A stretch of 10,498 nt of DNA from Acidilobaceae archaeon (GCA_026985435.1 JALSQL010000037.1:1-10498), one strand, 5' to 3'; counted from the first letter of the stretch, positions 1-6,047 are shown. Made by a program: numbers and translations. The notes: generated by a model not told the origin, from the letters alone.

Positions 1-1
1 C

Positions 2-121
2 TACGACCTACTAGTGACGTACGCGAGCCCGCTATACTCGTACGCGGTGAGGACCGGCTGGCCCAGGGTGGCTGGCCGCCACCTCCGCCTCTACAGGCGC
101 ATCCTGAAGAGAGCCTCATAG
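2..121 (+). CDS. C-terminal end of an unidentified protein (partial)
   Basis: An open frame enters from the left edge and ends at TAG 119-121, giving 39 residues. The tail is basic and aromatic (tyrosines near its start, ending RRILKRAS). No family can be named from so short a tail. Its stop lies 39 bases before the proposed start of the GH130 gene on the same strand, so the two are probably co-transcribed. A role in sugar metabolism would be guesswork from the neighbour only. Confidence 0.6.
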   Translation, partial: YDLLVTYASPLYSYAVRTGWPRVAGRHLRLYRRILKRAS

Positions 122-151
122 ACCCCCACCCCGCTGGGGGGTCGAGGGGTG
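121..151 (+). promoter_or_regulatory. Hairpin and ribosome binding site before the GH130 gene
   Basis: GACCCCC (121-127) and GGGGGTC (137-143) form a perfect 7-bp stem that starts at the last base of the upstream stop codon. The ribosome binding site GGGGTG follows at 146-151. CACCCC at 127-132 could instead pair perfectly with that GGGGTG, so two exclusive folds are possible: one leaves the site free and the other hides it. Complementary C and G runs are frequent in this GC-rich DNA, so regulation is only a possibility. Confidence 0.35.
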
Positions 152-160
152 CCAGCAGGC

Positions 161-1249
161 TTGGGGGGCATCCCGGGCATCGGCCGCGCTGTGGGCGCTA
201 GGGAGGCCAGCGGCCTCCGGGTCTACGAGGTTAGGGATGAGGCCAGGAGGCTCGGCACTATAACTGCTGACAGGCTCTTCCTGAACGGCTTCCCGGCCAG
301 GAACCCAGTGGCGGTCTTCAACCCCGGCATGATGCTGGAGGGCGGGGAGGTCCTACTCTACCCCCGCATCATAGTCGGCTACTACAAGTACGTCTCCGCC
401 ATAGTGGAGGCTAGGATACCCCTCGACGACGTGCTATCCGGGTACGTCACTATGAACTCCTACTCGGCGAGCCTCGCGGTGACGCCCTCGACCCCCTTCG
501 ACCTCTGGGGCGCCGAGGACCCGAGGGTGTACCAGCTCGGCGGGGTCCAGGCTATGACGTACACTGGCAGGACCCTGTACTACTTCGAGCCCGGCGACGG
601 CGACAGGACGCTGCCAGTAACGGCGGTGAGGAGGGGGCCCCGCTGGGTCAAGGCCGTGGTCCACAGGCCCCCACCGGGTCTGGCCGGGCGGGTCTCGAAC
701 GATAAGAACGCCTTCCTACTCACGGTTGGCGAGAGGCTCTACCTCTTCCACAGGCCCCAGCTGGCCGACGGCCGCTACCTCCTCCTGGTGTCGGAGCTCC
801 CCGAGGAGGCGTGGGGCGCCCTCTCCTCCACCCCCAGCACCCCGGTCGAGGTGGCCGCTAGGAGGGCGTGGGTAACCCTCGAGGCCGCGGGCTTCGAGGA
901 GAAGATAGCCTGGGGCGCCCCGCCCATCCACCTGGGCGGGGGGAGGTTCCTGCTCATAATGCACGGTGTGGGGAGGGCCATGCAGGCGTACAGGGTCTTC
1001 GCCGCCGAGGTCGAGCTCCACCCCAGCGAGGGCCCCATCGTGAGGGCGGTCACCCCCCGCTACATAATGGAGCCCAGGGAGCCCTACGAGGTGTACGGCG
1101 ACAGGCCATACACGGTCTTCCCCTGCGGGGCCGCCCTGGTTGGCGGCGAGGTGCTCGCATCCTACGGGGCCGCCGACTATATGGCCGCGTTCGCCTCCAT
1201 ACCGCTAGACTCCATACTCTCAGAACTCGACAGGGGCAGGGTATACTAA
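161..1249 (+). CDS. GH130-family glycosidase/phosphorylase (PH1107-like)
   Basis: This protein of about 362 residues belongs to glycoside hydrolase family 130, the five-bladed beta-propeller enzymes that phosphorolyse or hydrolyse beta-mannosides. Visible family marks, in order, are the FNPG segment near residue 53, the conserved EDPR at 119-122, HRP near 197, WGAPPI near 251-256, HGV at 268-270, and the C-terminal run with YEVYG, FPCGAA and YGAAD (about 309-339). Members typically act on mannose-containing glycans, but this sequence does not reveal substrate or phosphate use. There is no signal peptide, so a cytoplasmic enzyme is expected. TTG at 161 is chosen because GGGGTG lies 9 nt upstream, the same arrangement as two other genes here; GTG at 149 is an in-frame alternative adding four residues. 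The upstream partial gene is probably in the same transcript, and a 66-base gap separates it from the RaSEA-like gene. Confidence 0.8.
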   Translation: MGGIPGIGRAVGAREASGLRVYEVRDEARRLGTITADRLFLNGFPARNPVAVFNPGMMLEGGEVLLYPRIIVGYYKYVSAIVEARIPLDDVLSGYVTMNSYSASLAVTPSTPFDLWGAEDPRVYQLGGVQAMTYTGRTLYYFEPGDGDRTLPVTAVRRGPRWVKAVVHRPPPGLAGRVSNDKNAFLLTVGERLYLFHRPQLADGRYLLLVSELPEEAWGALSSTPSTPVEVAARRAWVTLEAAGFEEKIAWGAPPIHLGGGRFLLIMHGVGRAMQAYRVFAAEVELHPSEGPIVRAVTPRYIMEPREPYEVYGDRPYTVFPCGAALVGGEVLASYGAADYMAAFASIPLDSILSELDRGRVY

Positions 1250-1315
1250 CGCCAGCAAATCCGCCCCGCCCGGGGGGCGCCTCACGCTGGAGGCCAGCCG
1301 GGGTGCCTGTGGGCG
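1250..1315 (+). promoter_or_regulatory. GC hairpin and ribosome binding site between GH130 and RaSEA genes
   Basis: CGCCCC (1262-1267) and GGGGCG (1274-1279) form a 6-bp stem with a 6-nt loop. No T run follows, so a terminator is not well supported. GGGTG at 1301-1305 is the likely ribosome binding site for the TTG start at 1316. No TATA-like element is seen in the gap, which suggests read-through from upstream. Confidence 0.3.
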
Positions 1316-2068
1316 TTGGCTGTCGGGGTGTACCGCTACAGGGACAGGCTGGGGCACAGGCTAGTGGTCATACTCAGGGGGCTGCCGTGCGCCTACGGCA
1401 AGTGCACCTTCTGCCCCTTCGCCCTCGAGCAGTCGGCGAGCCCGGCTAGGGTGATAGCGGACAACCGCCGCATAATAGGCGAGGCCCTGGCCGAGCTGGA
1501 GAGGGAGCCCGTCGGCAGGGTGGCGGTCTTCAACGGCGGCAGCTTCCACGAGCTGCCCTACGACACCGTGGAGCGCCTGAGGCCCCTAGCCCGGGGGAGG
1601 GTGTTCGAGGTGGAGGAGAGGAGCGAGTACGTCACCCTGGAGGCGCTGGAGGCGCTGGTGGAGTACTACAGGCCGGAGAGGCTCGTGGTCAGGATAGGCT
1701 TCGAGACCGCCTTCGAGGAGATAAGGGAGGGCCTGCTCCGCAAGGGCATGCCCGACAGCGAGATGCACAGGGTCCTCAGGGTTAGGGACGAGGCCAGGGA
1801 GAGGGGGCTCCCCGTGGAGGTGTGGACCTACCTGCTATTCGGGATGGAGGGGATAAGCGAGGAGAGCGTAGCCGAGAGCCTCCGCGTGTTCAAGAGGCTC
1901 TTCGACGGGGTGATAGCGGTGCGCTACCGCCAGTACCACCCCCGCCACCCGAGGGCCGTCCCGGTCTCGGAGCGCCTCGCCCGCCTACTCGAGTCCCAGG
2001 CGGACCTCGTGGACTGGGGTGGGGACCAGTGGGTGATAGCCGGGAGGGAGGGGGCTGCCCCTGGGTAG
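1316..2068 (+). CDS. RaSEA-like radical SAM protein, archaeosine formation
   Basis: This 250-residue protein carries a radical SAM [4Fe-4S] cluster motif, C25-x4-C30-x2-C33 (CAYGKCTFC). It matches the RaSEA/TIGR01210 group by context and motifs: FNGGSF near 72-77, an ERSEYVT strand near 101-107, RIGFETAFEEIREGLLRKG at about 126-144, and YLLFGMEG near 172-179. RaSEA cleaves the lysine adduct made by ArcS on preQ0-modified tRNA to give archaeosine at position 15. It looks shorter than I recall for euryarchaeal RaSEA, and the cysteine spacing is tighter. The start is TTG with GGGTG 10 nt upstream; GTG at 1328 is an alternative. The ArcS-core gene directly downstream strongly supports the assignment. 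The alternative is another small radical SAM enzyme of unknown substrate. Confidence 0.7.
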   Translation: MAVGVYRYRDRLGHRLVVILRGLPCAYGKCTFCPFALEQSASPARVIADNRRIIGEALAELEREPVGRVAVFNGGSFHELPYDTVERLRPLARGRVFEVEERSEYVTLEALEALVEYYRPERLVVRIGFETAFEEIREGLLRKGMPDSEMHRVLRVRDEARERGLPVEVWTYLLFGMEGISEESVAESLRVFKRLFDGVIAVRYRQYHPRHPRAVPVSERLARLLESQADLVDWGGDQWVIAGREGAAPG

Positions 2069-2094
2069 TCTGGAGCGGCGGCGAGCTCGACTGG

Positions 2095-2733
2095 GTGACC
2101 CCCCCGGCCAGGCTGTACCTCCGGGGGGTGGGCCGCAGGTACCTGAGCGAGTGGCCGTTCAGCGAGGCCCACGAGCTGGTGGTCTCGAGGTACAGGCCGG
2201 GGAGGAGGTACAGGCTGGGCCTCTTCCTGCCCTGCAGCTACGGCAAGCCCTACGGGCAGAGCTGGATACACTACCTGATCCGGGCAGCCATAGCCCCCTG
2301 GCTCCGGGAGGGCCTTGTGCACGAGATAATCCTAACGAACGCGGGGGTCGTGCCCCGGGAGCTCGAGGAGCACTGGCCCTACGTGGCGTACGACTGGAAC
2401 CCGGCCCACGAGACGCCCGAGGTTAGGGAGTGCTACAGGCGAGTACTGGCGGCCAGGATCGAGGACTACCTGAGGGCTCACGGCCGCTGGTACGAGGGGC
2501 TGGCAGCCTACCTCCGCTGGGAGAGCGACTCCTGGGCCGCCCTCCGCTCGGCGGCTGAGAGGCTCGGCCTGGCCGTCGAGAACCTCGCGCCCAGGAGCGT
2601 GCCCCAGCGCGAGCTCGAGGAGGTCGGCCTGGGGCTGGGCTACGAGAGGGACGAGGACTCGAAGCTGGTGACCCCCACAGCCCTCGCCAGCCTCCGCAGG
2701 GGCCTCGAGAGGCTGGCCGGCCCGCCGGGGTGA
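2095..2733 (+). CDS. arcS: Stand-alone ArcS core-domain protein (archaeosine synthase)
   Basis: About 212 residues matching the DUF5591/ArcS catalytic core. The diagnostic motif PCSYGKPYGQSWIHY at about 46-60 corresponds to the PCS..KPY.xS.xH signature of ArcS, the enzyme that attaches lysine to the nitrile of preQ0 in tRNA. Full-length euryarchaeal ArcS also has an N-terminal TGT-like domain and a C-terminal PUA RNA-binding domain. Both are absent here, so tRNA recognition probably depends on a partner such as the RaSEA-like protein or a separate TGT. The frame is open further upstream. GTG 2095 is the conservative start; GTG 2029, which overlaps the RaSEA gene by 40 nt and follows a GGTGGGG stretch, is possible. 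The family call is strong and the start uncertain. Confidence 0.72.
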   Translation: MTPPARLYLRGVGRRYLSEWPFSEAHELVVSRYRPGRRYRLGLFLPCSYGKPYGQSWIHYLIRAAIAPWLREGLVHEIILTNAGVVPRELEEHWPYVAYDWNPAHETPEVRECYRRVLAARIEDYLRAHGRWYEGLAAYLRWESDSWAALRSAAERLGLAVENLAPRSVPQRELEEVGLGLGYERDEDSKLVTPTALASLRRGLERLAGPPG

Positions 2734-2739
2734 GGGCCC

Positions 2740-3387
2740 GTGGCGTCCGAGGGCCTAGCTGTGGCTGAGGGCGTCGAGTGCCCAGCGCTCTACTCGAGGG
2801 GCCGCGGCGCGGGGGTGCTATTCCTCCACGGCTACAGCTTCGACAGGAGGATCTGGAGCAGCCTCGGCTTCACCCGCCTCGTCGAGGGCCTGGGCCACCC
2901 GCTGGCGGCGCCCGACATGCCCTACGGTAGGAGGACCGGGTGCACCCGGCGCACGAGGAGCGTCGAGGTCAACACCGCGATAGCCCTCGACGCCCTCGAG
3001 AGGCTTGCCAGGGCCCGCCCCCCGGCGGCGGTGGTGGGGGCGAGCCTCGGGGGCAGGTACGCGGTGTACCTAGCCGCGGCCGGGGCGGCCGGGGCGCTCG
3101 TGCTGGCAGCCCCCGCCCTGGGGGGCGACGAGCGCGCCTGGAGCCTGCTGCGGGGCCTGAGGGGGAGGCTCCGCTGCGCCTGCGTCATCTGGGGTGACAG
3201 GGACAGGGTCGTGGGCGAGGACGAGGCGAGGGAGGCGGCTAGGCTGCTAGGCGCCGACCTCACGGTTGTCGAGGGCGCCGGCCACGTGGTCTACAGGGAC
3301 AGCCCCGACACGCTAGCCGCCGCGGTCAGGAGGGCACTCTCAGCCCTCGCCCCGCCCGGCGGGCCAGAGGGCGGCCACGGCGGCTAA
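2740..3387 (+). CDS. Alpha/beta hydrolase of unknown substrate
   Basis: A 215-residue alpha/beta-hydrolase fold protein. The oxyanion-loop HGYSFD is at 30-35, the nucleophile elbow G100-A-S102-L-G-G is intact, the acid is probably Asp153 or Asp155 in WGDRDRVV, and the catalytic His182 is in GAGH. There is no signal peptide or membrane segment, so it should be cytoplasmic. Start is GTG, with GGTGA at 2729-2733 spanning the ArcS stop codon as ribosome binding site, 6 nt away. This tight spacing suggests translational coupling to the archaeosine genes. The substrate cannot be read from the sequence (esterase, thioesterase or peptidase-like are all possible), and a link to tRNA modification is context only. 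The last dozen residues are Gly/Pro-rich and probably disordered. Confidence 0.75.
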   Translation: MASEGLAVAEGVECPALYSRGRGAGVLFLHGYSFDRRIWSSLGFTRLVEGLGHPLAAPDMPYGRRTGCTRRTRSVEVNTAIALDALERLARARPPAAVVGASLGGRYAVYLAAAGAAGALVLAAPALGGDERAWSLLRGLRGRLRCACVIWGDRDRVVGEDEAREAARLLGADLTVVEGAGHVVYRDSPDTLAAAVRRALSALAPPGGPEGGHGG

Positions 3388-3601
3388 ACCAGAAGCGACG
3401 CCAGCACCCCCAACCCAGGCCAAGGGCCCAGGCGCCACGCCCACCCAAACGCTCCGCGGGGCAGACAGGAGGACACAAGCACCCCAAACCCTAGCCCGCA
3501 GCCAACACATTAAAAGCCCAGGCACCACCACCGCCACCGGCACCAGGGGCCCGGAGGGACCCCCAACAGGCGGGGATGACCAACACCACGAGCCCTAGAG
3601 T
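3388..3601. other. Intergenic tract almost free of T on the plus strand
   Basis: Positions 3388-3600 hold only 6 T in 213 bases on the plus strand; the rest is C, A and G. No convincing gene is seen on either strand. The only A/T cluster is ATTAAAA at about 3509-3515. As a plus-strand TATA-like box it would start transcription near 3536-3541, some 60 nt before the tRNA, so the tRNA could be made as a 5'-extended precursor. The tract follows the hydrolase stop, so it could also be that operon's C/A-rich, U-poor 3' UTR. Confidence 0.5.
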
Positions 3602-3679
3602 GGCCCGGGTAGCTCAGCCTGGCAGAGCGCCGGGCTGTGGACCCGGAGGTCCCGGGTTCAAATCCCGGCCCGGGCCCCA
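3602..3679 (+). tRNA. tRNA-His (anticodon GTG)
   Basis: A complete cloverleaf with no intron. The acceptor stem is GCCCGGG (3603-3609) paired with CCCGGGC (3669-3675). The D arm is GCTC/GAGC, and the anticodon stem CCGGG/CCCGG closes the loop CTGTGGA with GTG at 3637-3639. The variable loop is 5 nt, and the T arm is CCGGG/CCCGG with loop TTCAAAT. G at 3602 is the histidine-specific G-1, able to pair with C73 at 3676, and CCA is encoded at 3677-3679. G-1:C73 is the identity element read by histidyl-tRNA synthetase. No TATA box lies at the usual distance immediately upstream. Confidence 0.96.
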
Positions 3680-3863
3680 CCCCCATAGTGCAGGAACCCC
3701 CCAGCCCATCCTAGCCAACCTAAAGACAGGCACCTAGCCAGAGGCGGAAAGGCTAGAAGATGCGGGGGAGGCACTCACCCGCCAACCCGGTACCCCCCGC
3801 ACCTCCCGGGCGGCTCGGCGCGCGGCAAGGTATACAATGCCCCATATTAAATCCATACACACC
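3680..3863. other. Non-coding spacer between tRNA-His and the CRISPR array
   Basis: No gene is supported here. A perfect 8-bp inverted repeat, TGCGGGGG (3761-3768) and CCCCCGCA (3794-3801), encloses a 25-nt loop and could be a small structured RNA element or a terminator. Close to the array are two A/T-rich elements, TATACAA (3831-3837) and ATATTAAAT (3844-3852). Read on the plus strand, the first would place a start site near 3858-3864, at the first decayed repeat, giving transcription antisense to the predicted crRNA direction. All of this is inference from motifs. Confidence 0.35.
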
Positions 3864-3887
3864 CTTTCAATTCCATTGAATAGATGC
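3864..3887 (-). repeat. Decayed repeat at the left (predicted distal) array end
   Basis: It has four substitutions against the consensus (positions 11, 14, 16 and 17), leaving CTTTCAATTC and TAGATGC intact. The changes create a perfect hairpin absent from the normal repeat: TTCAAT (3866-3871), a 3-nt loop, and ATTGAA (3875-3880). Decay of the leader-distal repeat is usual in CRISPR arrays and agrees with the predicted orientation. The next spacer, at 58 nt, is the longest in the array. Confidence 0.8.
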
Positions 3888-4791
3888 ACCATCGCCCATG
3901 TTGGGCGGCGGCCGCGAACGCCTTGAACACGTTTATCGAGTAGTTCTTTCAATTCTATCGCGTAGATGCTTAAATAGCGAAGCGTCGGTGGTCTATGCCC
4001 TGCGGTTCTCGACTTTCAATTCTATCGCGTAGATGCAGGCTCGGGGAGATCCGATGCCAAACCCGACATGGGAGAGGCTGCTTTCAATTCTATCGCGTAG
4101 ATGCGTGGATCCCTACTCCTTACTCTTGGACGCCGACAAGATGAGGCTTTCAATTCTATCGCGTAGATGCATGCCGCCAGAGGATGCGCGGACGCCGCTC
4201 GCACGACTGATGCTTTCAATTCTATCGCGTAGATGCTATGTCAAACTTCATAGGTATCAGATTTGAACCAGCTGCCACTTTCAATTCTATCGCGTAGATG
4301 CGGTAGTGAACGAGTGGTTGCGGAACCGGTACCCGTACCGTGCGCCTTTCAATTCTATCGCGTAGATGCCCGAGAGGCTGGTGTTGTACAGCAGGGACTG
4401 CGTGGCCGCCCTTTCAATTCTATCGCGTAGATGCCCTCCCTGACCTCGCCATTCTCCATCCAACCCACCCGATGGTACTAACCTTTCAATTCTATCGCGT
4501 AGATGCAGGTCATAATGAACGAGAGCCGCGTGAACGTCGAGACTTTCAATTCTATCGCGTAGATGCAAGTTGTTTTTCCCGCGAGTGCAACACTCGAGAA
4601 ACTATATTATGCTTTCAATTCTATCGCGTAGATGCCTAAAAAATAATACTAAACAATGCACACGACCAATTCAAACTTTCAATTCTATCGCGTAGATGCA
4701 TGGAACTACCACGTGCTGGTACAGCGCGACGCCGCCAGTAGCTCTTTCAATTCTATCGCGTAGATGCTGTCTAGCCTTGGTTCATGGTTTC

Positions 4792-4816
4792 CTTTACACT
4801 TCTATCTCTTAGATGC
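4792..4816 (-). repeat. Decayed repeat at the right (predicted leader-side) end
   Basis: The sequence runs from CTTTACACTT to TTAGATGC. It matches the repeat with one inserted base and three substitutions. The 24-nt gap between it and the last exact repeat (4767) is about half a normal spacer, pointing to an old deletion. Its tag end would read AGTGTAAAG instead of ATTGAAAG, so it is unlikely to yield a normal crRNA. A decayed repeat on the leader side is unexpected, because new repeats are copied from that end. Confidence 0.7.
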
Positions 4817-5038
4817 TCTGAGTTCTTCAGCGGCTCCTTGATGGCCTCCTTGGGCCCCCGCCCTTGGGGGTGGTGGGAGCCGCGCTCGAAGACTTGGGCT
4901 CGGTTCAGGGTTATTATGGGTTTCCGCCGTGGCGGGTATATACTCCCGGAGGGGGCCGGGAGCCGGCTCGACAGCCAAACTGGGTCTATGTTGTAGGGGT
5001 TGGGTGGGGCTTGTTAGCCAAATTAGGGTGTGTGGTTT
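4817..5038 (-). promoter_or_regulatory. Putative CRISPR leader and promoter region
   Basis: This 222-base gap between the array and the thyX stop holds no supported gene. Two minus-strand TATA-like elements are present. TATATA at 4937-4942 lies between CGGG and CCCG and would start transcription near 4912. CTTAAAAA at about 5036-5043 overlaps the thyX stop and would start it near 5012. Either would drive the array leftward. A G/C hairpin, CCCCC-gccctt-GGGGG, lies around 4855-4870. The region is less GC-rich and more G/T-rich on the plus strand than the neighbouring genes. The leader function is inferred from repeat orientation only. Confidence 0.45.
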
Positions 5039-5992
5039 TTAAGAGTCCCGGGTGAGTGTGGGAGTTTCTCGGTGTGGTGCGGCTGTTTGTGCCGCGTGTT
5101 TTAGGCATGCTGGTATCCCTTGGCGTGGGACTAGTTCTGGGCAGTAGTTTATCGTGAAGGCTGCTTTCCCTTGTAGGTATTCGGTGAGCGGCCTGGGGTT
5201 TCCTCTGGCCCTGTTCTCCTGTAGCACGCAGCGTGGGCCGGCGTACTGGAATATCTCTGGGTCGGCCTTGTTTAGCTCCCGTAGTGTTAGCCATGCTACG
5301 AGGCGTATCTCCTCCTGGGCCCTCGTGCAGGTTCGCAGTGGTAGGAAGCTCTCGAGCAGCTCCCTGGCGTTCATGGTGAACACTATCCTCGTCCTGGCCG
5401 ACTGTGGGAGGATGTAGCGGGCCCACTCCCTGTGGGCGCCCCCCGCCTGGAGGCGGTAGTAGGTGGCCGCCGCCCTTAGGAGGCTGGCCGCGTAGCCCTG
5501 GGGGTCGAGCGCCGGGCTCCTGGGGAAGACGAAGGCCAGCCTCGCAGCCTCGACGGCCCACTCCTCCCCCGCCTCCGCAGCCTGGGCGGCGGCGTGGAGC
5601 GCCTTGGAGTAGCACTCGAGGGCCAGCCTAGACCGCCTGGGGCTCCCCGGGCAGTCGAGGCCGAGCCTGGCGGCGGCGTGGAGGGCGGCGTCCCTCAGGT
5701 AGCCGTCGGTGTACCTCTGGCTCTGCTGTGTGTAGCTGGCGAGCCTGTGGCGCACGAGCTGGTGGGTGCACACCCTGCTGCACCCCTCCGCCGCTAGGGT
5801 GTAGGAGCTGTGCTCGAGGGGCGAGCCGTGCCCCCTGCGGATCAGCTCCCAGACCCACCTGGCCACCTCCTCTCGGGGCATCGAGGCTATCTCCCCGAGG
5901 GGCTTCCTGGAGAGGCTAACCTTCGCGGCGGCCGCTACTACCCTGGCCCCCTGGGGGGTGTGGGAGAGGAGCTTCACCCGGATCCTGTCCAC
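5039..5992 (-). CDS. thyX: Flavin-dependent thymidylate synthase ThyX
   Basis: A 317-residue ThyX, making dTMP from dUMP with methylene-tetrahydrofolate (or an archaeal folate analogue), FAD and NADPH. The signature RHRxxSxxxxSxR is intact at 81-93, preceded by SPLEHSSY at 57-64. The dUMP/FAD-binding region follows at about 191-230, including NAREL (208-212) and AQEEIR (225-230). The C-terminal tail has three cysteines (Cys254 in GPRC, Cys284 in YCPE, Cys296). Long ThyX forms, as I recall them, carry a GP.C...CPE...C arrangement, and here it seems split by about 25 extra residues (258-282). The start is GTG, with GGGGTG 8 nt upstream inside a hairpin. The end of the gene is less GC-rich than the rest. 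It is the last gene of a caiB-MATE-thyX run and points towards the CRISPR leader. Confidence 0.93.
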   Translation of the reverse strand: MDRIRVKLLSHTPQGARVVAAAAKVSLSRKPLGEIASMPREEVARWVWELIRRGHGSPLEHSSYTLAAEGCSRVCTHQLVRHRLASYTQQSQRYTDGYLRDAALHAAARLGLDCPGSPRRSRLALECYSKALHAAAQAAEAGEEWAVEAARLAFVFPRSPALDPQGYAASLLRAAATYYRLQAGGAHREWARYILPQSARTRIVFTMNARELLESFLPLRTCTRAQEEIRLVAWLTLRELNKADPEIFQYAGPRCVLQENRARGNPRPLTEYLQGKAAFTINYCPELVPRQGIPACLKHAAQTAAPHRETPTLTRDS

Positions 5993-6000
5993 AACCTGGG

Positions 6001-6023
6001 CACCCCCACCGCCCGGGTGGGGG
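6001..6023 (-). promoter_or_regulatory. Hairpin masking the thyX ribosome binding site
   Basis: In the thyX mRNA sense, CCCCCACC (6023-6016), a 5-nt loop and GGTGGGGG (6010-6003) make a perfect 8-bp G/C-rich stem. It is followed by TG and 8 more bases before the GTG start at 5992. The only good ribosome binding site, GGGGTG (6006-6001), has four of its six bases in the 3' arm, so the fold would hide it. This could be translational control of thyX, an RNA thermometer-like element, or a hairpin ending the MATE transcript. It is seen by base pairing only. Confidence 0.5.
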
Positions 6024-6047
6024 CGGGGCGCCTGGAGGGGGGTGTGC

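Larger units (their letters stand above)
3864..4816 (-). CRISPR. CRISPR array: 13 identical 24-nt repeats plus two decayed end repeats
   Basis: On the plus strand each repeat begins CTTTCAATTC and ends GTAGATGC. Thirteen exact copies start at 3946, 4013, 4081, 4147, 4213, 4278, 4346, 4411, 4483, 4543, 4612, 4676 and 4744. A decayed copy lies at each end (3864-3887 and 4792-4816). The 12 spacers between exact copies are 36-48 nt; the left end spacer is 58 nt and the right one about 24 nt. Read on the minus strand the repeat ends in ATTGAAAG, the usual 3' end that becomes the 8-nt crRNA 5' tag in archaeal type I and III systems, so transcription is probably leftward. The repeat holds only a weak 4-bp palindrome (TCTA-TCGCG-TAGA). 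No cas gene is in the window, so Cas6, interference and adaptation proteins must be supplied from elsewhere. The subtype cannot be fixed without them. Confidence 0.97.

Noticed and set aside
1822..2094. Upstream extension of the ArcS frame to 1822
   Set aside because: The extra stretch reads a Pro/Arg/Gly-rich shadow of the RaSEA gene and has no ArcS features. A shorter start is far more likely.
3340..3543. Minus-strand frame of 67 codons over the T-poor tract
   Set aside because: It overlaps the hydrolase end, has Val/Ala/Gly/Trp-rich low-complexity composition, and shows no family motif. It is a product of skewed base composition.
3680..3863. tRNA-targeted attachment site or integrated element next to tRNA-His
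   Set aside because: No integrase gene and no second copy of the tRNA 3' end is seen in the window.
4022..4639. Open frames on both strands through the CRISPR array with a periodic peptide
   Set aside because: The periodic peptide is just the translated repeat; spacing and exact repeats identify a CRISPR array, not a repeat protein.
4817..4996. Plus-strand frame through the presumed leader (4784-4996)
   Set aside because: It starts inside the last spacer, crosses a decayed repeat, lacks a ribosome binding site and has no recognisable protein features.
5404..5631. Plus-strand frames opposite thyX and the MATE gene
   Set aside because: They are Gly/Pro/Arg-rich antisense shadows of genes with clear family motifs.
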